Source of the DNA: Deltaproteobacteria bacterium
GTDB taxonomy: Bacteria; Desulfobacterota; DSM-4660; Desulfatiglandales; Desulfatiglandaceae
Direction of reading: 5' to 3'
Length of the DNA: 7,416 bases
NCBI GenBank assembly: GCA_029932035.1
Contig: JAOZQV010000181.1
Location: forward strand, 1-7,416
The notes below the pieces were generated by a model. The model was not told where the DNA came from. It did no database searches and saw only the letters and a program-made list of their open reading frames with translations. The translations under genes and the position numbers were made by a program. Positions 1-4,621 of this stretch are shown here, one piece after another. The first letter of the stretch is position 1; every line of letters begins with the position of its first letter.

Positions 1-655
1 TCATGCCCTCGAGCACCTGGTGGGGGGTGGCTTCCAGTATGGATCGGTCCATAAAGGCGCCTGGATCGCCCTCGTCCGCGTTGCATATGATGTATTTCTG
101 ATCCGCCTCGACCCCAGCGCAGAAGCTCCATTTTATCGCGGTGGGAAACCCGGCGCCTCCGCGTCCTCGAAGGCCGGCTTTCTTTATCTCTTCTATGACT
201 TCCCCTGAGGACATGCCCTCGAGGACCTTTGGAGCGGCCCTGTAAACCCCGGAATCTATGGAATCCTGGATGACCTCCGGGTTTATGTGGCCGCACCTTG
301 CAAGCACTATGCGCTCCTGGTTGGCATAAAAGGGAATGTCCTTGTACCTTGCGATGGCTTCGTCCGTTACAGGGTCCCTGTAAAAGAGTCGCTCAACGGG
401 CAGACCGTTTATGAGATGGGACTCCACGATCTCCGCACAGTCCTTTTCCTGTACCTCGGAGTAGAATATGCCATCAGGTTCTATGATAACTATGGGACCC
501 CGCTGGCAGAAGCCGTGGCACCCGGTGAGCTTCATCTCGATGCCGGCGAGCCCGGCATTCTTGACCTCTGCCTCGAGGGCGTCGTAGGTGGGAACGGCGC
601 CGGATGACACGCACCCGGTCCCCTGGCACACAATAATGGTCTTTTTATTCCCCAT
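1..655 (-). CDS. nuoF: NuoF-like NADH:acceptor oxidoreductase subunit, N-terminal 218 residues (3' end outside window)
   Basis: This is the FMN- and NADH-binding subunit of a NuoF/HydB/HndC-type module, which passes electrons between NAD(H) and iron-sulfur clusters in the cytoplasm. The visible part opens with a thioredoxin-like [2Fe-2S] domain whose cysteines are spaced CX4C (C10, C15) and CX3C (C46, C50). The start of the flavoprotein domain follows: a glycine-rich LRGRGGAGFPT at 162-172 and NADEGDPGAFMDRSILE at 192-208, both hallmark nucleotide-binding segments. Classical complex I NuoF lacks the N-terminal ferredoxin-like domain, so this resembles subunits of NADH-linked hydrogenases, formate dehydrogenases or bifurcating complexes more closely; the nuoF symbol is a family label. 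The ATG at 655 overlaps the end of the nuoE-like gene by 11 nt and has an AGGAGG six bases upstream, indicating translational coupling. The frame is open to the window edge, so the C-terminal [4Fe-4S] regions and the enzyme partner cannot be seen. Confidence 0.93.
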   Translation of the reverse strand, partial: MGNKKTIIVCQGTGCVSSGAVPTYDALEAEVKNAGLAGIEMKLTGCHGFCQRGPIVIIEPDGIFYSEVQEKDCAEIVESHLINGLPVERLFYRDPVTDEAIARYKDIPFYANQERIVLARCGHINPEVIQDSIDSGVYRAAPKVLEGMSSGEVIEEIKKAGLRGRGGAGFPTAIKWSFCAGVEADQKYIICNADEGDPGAFMDRSILEATPHQVLEGM

Positions 656-1127
656 TGGCTTCCTCCTTTTCAGATGCACCCCGCACCTTCTTGAGCACCC
701 GCGATGCCTTCTTGGGTGTGAGCCTACCATGCACGTCTGAGTTCACCGTGATGCAGGGCGCAAGGGCGCAGCAGCCTATGCACGCCACGGTCTCGAGAGA
801 AAAATCGCCATCTTCCGTGGTCTCGTTTTCCTCGATTCCCAGCTCCCGTTCCACATGTTCGAGGATCTGGTCTGCGCCCCTAACGTGGCAGGCCGTTCCC
901 CGGCAAACGCACACATGATTTTTCCCTAACGGCGTGAATCGGAACATGGTGTAGAAGGTTGCTACACCGTAGATCTTTGAAAAGGGGACCCCGGCAAACT
1001 CCCCGATCCTGCGCATCGCCTCCTCGGGAAGAAAGCCCAGTTCCTCCTGGGTCTTCTGAAGCAGGGGAATGATTTCATCGGCCGTTCCCCGGAACTCGGA
1101 AAAAGTCGCGGACAATTGCTCTTCCAT
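645..1127 (-). CDS. nuoE: NuoE-like [2Fe-2S] subunit (24-kDa family) of an NADH-linked oxidoreductase
   Basis: This 160-residue protein has the usual length of the NuoE/HndA/HydC family. An N-terminal helical bundle (about 1-60, with GVATFYTMF at 54-62) precedes a thioredoxin-like fold that binds one [2Fe-2S] cluster. The ligands are visible as CX4C at C75/C80 (CRGTAC) and CX3C at C116/C120 (CIGCC); C73 and C119 are extra cysteines. The family takes or gives electrons from the FMN of the NuoF-type partner in the cytoplasm, and that partner is encoded immediately downstream with an 11-nt overlap. The ATG at 1127 has AAGGAG at 1139-1144, with a rather long 11-base spacing. No other nuo genes lie upstream, where a 289-bp spacer separates it from DUF2461, so this is probably the first gene of an operon extending past the left edge. 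Whether the complex is a hydrogenase, formate dehydrogenase or Hdr-type assembly cannot be told from this window. Confidence 0.93.
   Translation of the reverse strand: MEEQLSATFSEFRGTADEIIPLLQKTQEELGFLPEEAMRRIGEFAGVPFSKIYGVATFYTMFRFTPLGKNHVCVCRGTACHVRGADQILEHVERELGIEENETTEDGDFSLETVACIGCCALAPCITVNSDVHGRLTPKKASRVLKKVRGASEKEEANGE
662..667 (-). promoter_or_regulatory. Shine-Dalgarno for the nuoF-like gene
   Basis: A perfect AGGAGG on the minus strand lies six bases before the ATG at 655. It sits inside the last codons of the upstream nuoE-like gene and fixes the start of a gene that overlaps its neighbour. Confidence 0.85.
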
Positions 1128-1153
1128 ATTTCAACAGGCTCCTTGAATTATTA

Positions 1154-1176
1154 GCAGTCAGTGATCAGCGGTCAGC
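1154..1176. repeat. Short 7-bp tandem repeat tract upstream of the nuoE-like gene
   Basis: On the plus strand three consecutive 7-mers, GCAGTCA, GTGATCA and GCGGTCA, share the pattern G-Y-R-R-T-C-A and are followed by GC, the start of a fourth. The tract lies just upstream of the Shine-Dalgarno of the nuoE-like gene. The 7-bp period matches the much longer tract at 6011-6136, although the unit sequence differs. Confidence 0.6.
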
Positions 1177-1278
1177 AAAAACCCTACGGAAACCGCCCAT
1201 TGATCTGAGTGCTGTGTGTTGTATGGACAATAGCGACGTAACTAAACACATAGGACGAAAAAAAGCAAGCCCTAAATC

Positions 1279-1293
1279 CGGCGAAGCCGGAAT
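1279..1293. repeat. Small GC-rich hairpin in the DUF2461-nuoE spacer
   Basis: TCCGGC and GCCGGA form a perfect 6-bp stem around a 3-base loop. In the minus direction a run of eight T follows only after about 12 further bases, so it is a poor match to an intrinsic terminator. In the plus direction there is no T-run. It may be part of a dispersed spacer element. Confidence 0.45.
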
Positions 1294-1318
1294 TCGCGCC
1301 ATCATTTTCCTGATAGGT

Positions 1319-1335
1319 CTTTAAAAAATTTAAAG
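1319..1335. repeat. AT-rich inverted repeat
   Basis: CTTTAAA and TTTAAAG form a perfect 7-bp stem around AAA. It sits in the AT-rich spacer between DUF2461 and the nuoE-like gene. It is AT-only except for the terminal pair, so it may be no more than local base composition. Confidence 0.35.
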
Positions 1336-1370
1336 AATTTCTTGAAATATCTAATCTAACTGGATCGTAA

Positions 1371-1398
1371 ATTATGAGCAAACATGATGTGATTTAAA
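1371..1398 (-). promoter_or_regulatory. Weak candidate sigma70-type promoter for the nuoE-nuoF operon
   Basis: Reading the minus strand, TTTAAA (1398-1393, four of six matches to TTGACA) lies 16 bases before CATAAT (1376-1371, five of six matches to TATAAT). The transcript would have a leader of about 240 nt before the ATG at 1127. In so AT-rich a stretch such matches arise easily. Confidence 0.25.
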
Positions 1399-1416
1399 CA
1401 AATAGTTCTATAGGTA

Positions 1417-2106
1417 CTAAAAGGGTAGTCCAATCGCATTGCAGAGGAACTTGACAAAAGGGGTCCCCTCTTTGCATATATCGGCGAAATCCTTTGGGAA
1501 CCCAGGACTCGTGACGGCCTTATGAGTCAGGGTGGTCATTCCGATAAAGTCCTTCCTTTTAAGATCTCCAATTAAGGGATGATCAGGGTCATAACCCCTT
1601 GGAGCCCGATGAAGTGATTCCCCGGCCAGGTTAAACCTGCTGCGAAAAGGTTTTCCCTCCACCGCCTTTTTCCAGCCTGAGGGATCTTCAATGATTGCAT
1701 CGCGGATCTTCCCGAGTGTCGTAGAATCGGGGCGCCAGATACCAACACCGGCAAACACATTACGCGTTTCTAAATGAAGATAGTATCCAGGGGCATGTAC
1801 GTCCTTTCCCTGGTTGTGGCGAAGCTGGATGCCCGTGTTATTCTTGTAAGGGCTTTTGTCTTTCGAAAAACGAACGTCCCTGTATATCCGGAACAGGGAG
1901 CCGCCTACTGGTCGCGGGTCCGCAGTAAACTGCCTGCTGATTTTTCTTAGAAGCGGGTCAAAGTCAATAATGAAACGGATGGCCGGGTCCTTAACATGCT
2001 CTTCATACCTCTTTTTGTTTTGTTGAAACCATTGCCGGTTGTTATTCTCGGCCAATTCCCTTAAGAACGCAAATGTTTCAGAGCTGAAATAACGATTAGT
2101 TACCAT
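1417..2106 (-). CDS. DUF2461 (TIGR02453) family protein, function unknown
   Basis: This 229-residue soluble protein matches the length and conserved blocks of the DUF2461 family, whose biochemical role is not established. Seen here are an N-terminal helical segment with TFAFLRELAENNNRQWF (11-27), the family block FRIYRDVRFSKDKSPYKNN (72-90), GYYLHLE (107-113) and GVGIWRPDSTTLGKIRDAI (120-138). No signal peptide or membrane segment is present. I chose the ATG at 2106 because family homology begins there and an AGGGAGG lies five bases upstream. The reading frame stays open upstream to 2349, but that extension encodes the tail of an unrelated membrane transporter. The gene follows the permease after a 287-bp stretch containing that remnant. 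No clear promoter or terminator is visible, so it may be read from upstream or be expressed alone. Confidence 0.92.
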   Translation of the reverse strand: MVTNRYFSSETFAFLRELAENNNRQWFQQNKKRYEEHVKDPAIRFIIDFDPLLRKISRQFTADPRPVGGSLFRIYRDVRFSKDKSPYKNNTGIQLRHNQGKDVHAPGYYLHLETRNVFAGVGIWRPDSTTLGKIRDAIIEDPSGWKKAVEGKPFRSRFNLAGESLHRAPRGYDPDHPLIGDLKRKDFIGMTTLTHKAVTSPGFPKDFADICKEGTPFVKFLCNAIGLPF

Positions 2107-2361
2107 GTTTTCCTCCCTACGGCGTGGCGGTTGGCATCTCTTCACCGGCCATTGGAAAAAGTGTTTCAGGCGCTCCCAGAACTGTCCGCCCAGGATAAAC
2201 AGGCCCGCAATGAAGGCGGATGCAACAAGGTAGAAGGAAGGCATCCAATGATTTCCCCCCGTGATTTTTATCAGCCCGGTGTCTACCATGGGGCCTGTTC
2301 CGCCAAAAAGGGCCATGGCGATGGTGTTGGCCGATAGTGCCAGGTGCATGGGGACCTTCAG
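2107..2361 (-). pseudogene. C-terminal remnant of an MFS (MHS/ProP-like) metabolite:proton symporter
   Basis: About 75 residues read here match the last two membrane segments of MHS-family symporters. They include IAMALFGGTGPMVDTGLI, which parallels the family's ALFGGTAP-type motif, then a hydrophobic helix around MPSFYLVASAFIAGLFILGG and a basic tail. An in-frame TAG at 2364-2362 closes the frame upstream, and the 32 bases between it and the permease stop cannot hold the missing 350 or so residues. The transporter has therefore lost its 5' portion. Its own stop codon is also absent: the frame runs through the DUF2461 Shine-Dalgarno into DUF2461. A live fusion protein is possible but unlikely, since a separate ribosome-binding site precedes DUF2461. 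This is most likely the scar of a deletion or rearrangement. Confidence 0.7.
2112..2118 (-). promoter_or_regulatory. Shine-Dalgarno that decides the DUF2461 start
   Basis: AGGGAGG on the minus strand lies five bases before the ATG at 2106. It supports initiation there instead of at the upstream in-frame ATG at 2349, which would attach a transporter tail to DUF2461. Confidence 0.8.
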
Positions 2362-2393
2362 CTAAGCTGGAGACTCAAGGGATTGTTGAGCCC

Positions 2394-3770
2394 TTAATGG
2401 CTGAAATTGATGGGCAACTTTCCACCGCCGAGCCACTTTTTGTGCAGATAGTAGGCCATTAAGATCCCCAGACCAATGATAACCCATCCCTCATACCGCC
2501 CCAGGTTGACCACCAGGGCAAAGGCCACCATAAACAACCCCGGGGTGGCTAAGAAGAGATAGGGGGTTCCAGTGTAGTAGGCAAACTTGACTGCCGCAGC
2601 CAGACTGAACAAAAAGCCCACCAGCACAGAGATGGCATAGAATGCAACGATGATTAACTCATTAGCCCCTGCCAACAGCGTCAGTAATATGGCCGCACCA
2701 TGAACGATAAAGATTGACCTGTAATCTGTACCAATTGGATTGCTTAGAAAAGGGGGGAGTGCTTTTGATCGAACAAGTGTACGAAGCATTCCGCTTCCCG
2801 CGACCGCGCCGCTGGCAGATCCGGACAGAAGGATGCCCACGCTGAAAAAAGTCAGCAGTTGTGAAGCGACGCTACCCGGAAGGAGTTTTGAACGTGTCCA
2901 CAGGTGGAAGAGCGTATTCTTGTGACTGGGTTCCAGTTCGAGAATTCTTGTTGTATTGGCAATATCGTACGTTACAATACTTGTGAAAGCCAGGACCATA
3001 ATAACTGTCCCAACACCCATAGAAACCCTTACCCATCTGGGTTTGTCAGCTTCGTGGGACAGTCCGGCGACACTTGCTTCGAAACCCGTGAGCAGGGCAA
3101 ATCCACGAACAGCACCAAACAGTATGACACCGATCGTGGCAAACCCCTCTAATGCCGATGTATCCGGAATGTGAACATTATGGACCAGAGGCATGAGTTC
3201 TTTCGCATTGGGCAGAATAGGAAGGAAGACCGTAAATAGCACAAGAATCATGAAGCCGAATGTTGTTGCTGCAAAGACGTACCGGCCCTTGGTTCCACAC
3301 CGCATCAGGATAGCCACGGCGCCGGCAACAAACAGTGCGAACAAAAGCCTGTCTGCCAGGGCAGAATACGCCCCAAAATCCAGCCCGAACGTGTACCCGC
3401 GGGAAACCAGTGCGGCAACCGCGGCAGCCATCGTAATTGCGTCAGTCAGGACAAAGTCCTCGATCAAACTTGCAGCAGCAAACATGGCTGACCTTACGCC
3501 CAGCATTTCATAGACCAGGCCGGGTCCCCCTTCACCTTTGTTAAATCGTATGCCAATGGCTATGTACCCCAGAGACACGGAAACGGCCACCGCAATAACA
3601 AACAGCATCGTGGGAACGATCAGGGCATAGCCCACTGTTCCCAAAGCACTTTCAATGGCATAAAATGGGCTGGTGGCCGGGTCGGCAACGATCAAACCGA
3701 TGTAGGCGAATATCAGGATCAAAAGTGATACACGGCCAGTTTTGTCTGTTGTGCCTTTGTCGGTTTTCAT
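2394..3770 (-). CDS. APC-superfamily permease (KUP/KimA-like), substrate unknown
   Basis: This 458-residue inner-membrane protein has about twelve hydrophobic segments (roughly 19-34, 50-78, 102-127, 145-161, 168-192, 214-241, 255-275, 308-330, 356-373, 377-400, 408-427 and 432-447 in the longer TTG-started numbering). DPATSPFYAIES at 35-46 resembles the unwound first helix of KUP and KimA potassium transporters (GDIGTSPLY or SSDALSSVAY types). NKGEGGPG at 82-89 matches the following conserved loop, and GFEASVAGLSHEADKPRW resembles a mid-protein APC motif. The fold family is fairly clear; potassium versus amino-acid transport is not. I prefer the ATG at 3770, with AGGT about eight bases upstream, over a TTG at 3785. 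It lies 25 nt after a universal stress protein gene, almost certainly on the same transcript. KimA carries a Usp-like domain in its own C-terminus, so this may be the two-gene version. There is no C-terminal cytoplasmic domain. Confidence 0.88.
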   Translation of the reverse strand: MKTDKGTTDKTGRVSLLILIFAYIGLIVADPATSPFYAIESALGTVGYALIVPTMLFVIAVAVSVSLGYIAIGIRFNKGEGGPGLVYEMLGVRSAMFAAASLIEDFVLTDAITMAAAVAALVSRGYTFGLDFGAYSALADRLLFALFVAGAVAILMRCGTKGRYVFAATTFGFMILVLFTVFLPILPNAKELMPLVHNVHIPDTSALEGFATIGVILFGAVRGFALLTGFEASVAGLSHEADKPRWVRVSMGVGTVIMVLAFTSIVTYDIANTTRILELEPSHKNTLFHLWTRSKLLPGSVASQLLTFFSVGILLSGSASGAVAGSGMLRTLVRSKALPPFLSNPIGTDYRSIFIVHGAAILLTLLAGANELIIVAFYAISVLVGFLFSLAAAVKFAYYTGTPYLFLATPGLFMVAFALVVNLGRYEGWVIIGLGILMAYYLHKKWLGGGKLPINFSH

Positions 3771-3795
3771 ATAGAGTACCTGCAAAGGTCTATGT

Positions 3796-4212
3796 CTATA
3801 TATTGACCGTTACGATCGGGCACGGAGCGTGTCCTATCATATGGCGATAGTTTGAGCCGAACACGATTTCTCCAATGGCAGATCTTCTCTTGAATCCTAC
3901 GACCATCTCGTCGATGTCGTTTTCTTCTGCAAATTTAACAAGGTCTTCGCCTGGACTTTTCTCGCGCACCATTACATGCAGCTTATAAGGAATTCCCTCC
4001 CGCTCCAAGGAGGTTTGAAGGCGGTCCAGCCGGTTTTGGGCCTCTTCATTGGCCAGTTTTCCGGTTTCATCGAGAGAATGCCCGACAACCGAGGTCACGA
4101 TATGGAATTCGGCATTAAATGCTTTGACATGCTCTTTGGCCACTTCCAACACCTTATCAGCCGTGAAGTAGGCATTGTATCCCAGCATGATCCTCATTTG
4201 CTTTTTGATCAT
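3796..4212 (-). CDS. Universal stress protein (UspA) family protein
   Basis: This 138-residue protein has the single-domain Usp alpha/beta fold. The first strand is MRIMLGYN, followed by a helix with AKEHVKAF. The C-terminal signature runs DEMVVGFKRRSAIGEIVFGS and ends HAPCPIVTVNI, the usual final strand. The ATP-binding subgroup has G-x2-G-x9-G-S/T; here it reads G-x2-R-x9-G-S, so one glycine is replaced by arginine. The first strand also lacks the adenine-contacting Asp typical of the family, so ATP binding is doubtful. I chose the ATG at 4212 because a G6 run eight bases upstream can act as a Shine-Dalgarno; a GTG at 4221 in the same frame is an alternative. The gene lies 25 nt before the permease and downstream of a good promoter at 4357-4385. 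By position it probably regulates or senses for the permease. Confidence 0.9.
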   Translation of the reverse strand: MIKKQMRIMLGYNAYFTADKVLEVAKEHVKAFNAEFHIVTSVVGHSLDETGKLANEEAQNRLDRLQTSLEREGIPYKLHVMVREKSPGEDLVKFAEENDIDEMVVGFKRRSAIGEIVFGSNYRHMIGHAPCPIVTVNI

Positions 4213-4288
4213 ATGCAGCACCCCCCGTAAAAGATTTCATGAACGGTCCATTAGGCCATGGTAGAAAGCCATACTGTCTAAACTTAGC

Positions 4289-4322
4289 GCGTGTCCATCC
4301 GGAAACGGGAAATGGGACACGC
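4289..4322 (-). repeat. Hairpin in the 5' leader of the usp-permease transcript
   Basis: GCGTGTCC and GGACACGC form a perfect 8-bp stem, extendable past a one-base bulge by AT/AT, around an 18-base loop. It lies just downstream of the predicted start of transcription and inside the MITE-like segment. No T-run follows in the minus direction, so it is not an intrinsic terminator. Confidence 0.55.
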
Positions 4323-4356
4323 ACGAGGTGGCAGGATTGTCTGTGTTTGATACCGG

Positions 4357-4385
4357 AATGTATTAAAAACGCGTTCGTGTGTCAA
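4357..4385 (-). promoter_or_regulatory. Candidate sigma70 promoter for the usp-permease operon
   Basis: On the minus strand a perfect TTGACA (4385-4380) is followed by a 17-base spacer and TACATT (4362-4357, four of six matches to TATAAT). This is the best promoter match I found in the window. It points at the usp gene, giving a leader of about 138 nt. It lies inside the MITE-like segment, six bases downstream of a perfect 14-bp inverted repeat. Confidence 0.6.
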
Positions 4386-4391
4386 ATCAAA

Positions 4392-4423
4392 TGAGAATGC
4401 ACAGCAGATGCTGTGCATTCTCA
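4392..4423 (-). repeat. Perfect 14-bp inverted repeat between folC and the usp promoter
   Basis: TGAGAATGCACAGC pairs perfectly with GCTGTGCATTCTCA around a 4-base loop. In the minus direction it is followed by ATTTGATTTG, an imperfect T-rich tail, so it could terminate folC transcription about 200 nt after that gene's stop. It also ends six bases before the -35 box of the usp promoter, where an operator could sit. Either role is an inference; the hairpin itself is unambiguous. Confidence 0.65.
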
Positions 4424-4578
4424 ATGGGATGCTTCTTTCAATCACCCAACACGACTCTGTAGCCCAAAAACAGAAAGGACGTATTCCCTTCACGTTTCAC
4501 TGACACTTTAGTTTAGATGCCATTTCACGCGATTCAATCCGTTAGATTTCCGAACCCTTTTCAAAAGCCGGGAAGATG

Positions 4579-4616
4579 TTTACCCGAGGCGGTTTGAGAG
4601 TAAAAAACCGGGTAAA
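4579..4616 (-). repeat. Hairpin directly after folC
   Basis: TTTACCCG and CGGGTAAA form a perfect 8-bp stem around 22 bases that contain a smaller GGTTT/AAACC pairing. It begins six bases after the folC stop codon. There is no T-run after the stem in the direction of transcription, so it is a candidate mRNA 3'-end stabiliser or weak terminator only. Confidence 0.4.
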
Positions 4617-4621
4617 AGCGG

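Larger units (their letters stand above)
4277..4517. mobile_element. MITE-like non-coding segment with imperfect terminal inverted repeats
   Basis: The left end reads TCTAAACTTAGCGCGTGTCC. The reverse complement of the right end begins TCTAAACTAAAGTGTCAG. They share a perfect TCTAAACT and then GTGTC after a small gap. Between the ends, about 241 bp contain two hairpins and a sigma70-like promoter but no credible gene. The flanks contain GCCAT on both sides (4268-4272 and 4519-4523) but not immediately adjoining the ends, so no clean target duplication is evident. The size and structure suit a miniature transposable element; this is inferred from one copy only. Confidence 0.4.

Noticed and set aside
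287..607. Open frame of 106 codons on the plus strand
   Set aside because: It lies antisense to the nuoF-like gene, whose cysteine and flavin motifs are clear on the minus strand.
1184..1381. Open frame of 65 codons on the minus strand in the DUF2461-nuoE spacer
   Set aside because: No Shine-Dalgarno, no recognisable domain, low-complexity aromatic and serine-rich composition, and it overlaps the spacer hairpins. I treat it as chance or as part of a non-coding element.
2349..2351. ATG at 2349 as the true start of a 310-residue DUF2461 protein
   Set aside because: The first 80 residues match the tail of an MFS transporter, while a strong Shine-Dalgarno precedes the ATG at 2106, where family similarity begins.
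2374..2395. Terminator after the permease (CTCAA/TTGAG or AAGGG/CCCTT stems)
   Set aside because: Stems of only 5 bp that exclude each other, overlap the stop codon and have no T-run.
4213..4350. A c-di-AMP (ydaO-type) riboswitch in the usp-permease leader, suggested by the KimA resemblance
   Set aside because: The 138-nt leader lacks the conserved ydaO blocks I would expect and shows only one simple 8-bp hairpin.
4284..4493. Open frame of 69 codons (GTG start) on the minus strand inside the MITE-like segment
   Set aside because: Rich in Cys, Arg and Trp, crosses the perfect palindrome and promoter, and resembles no known protein; read as non-coding.
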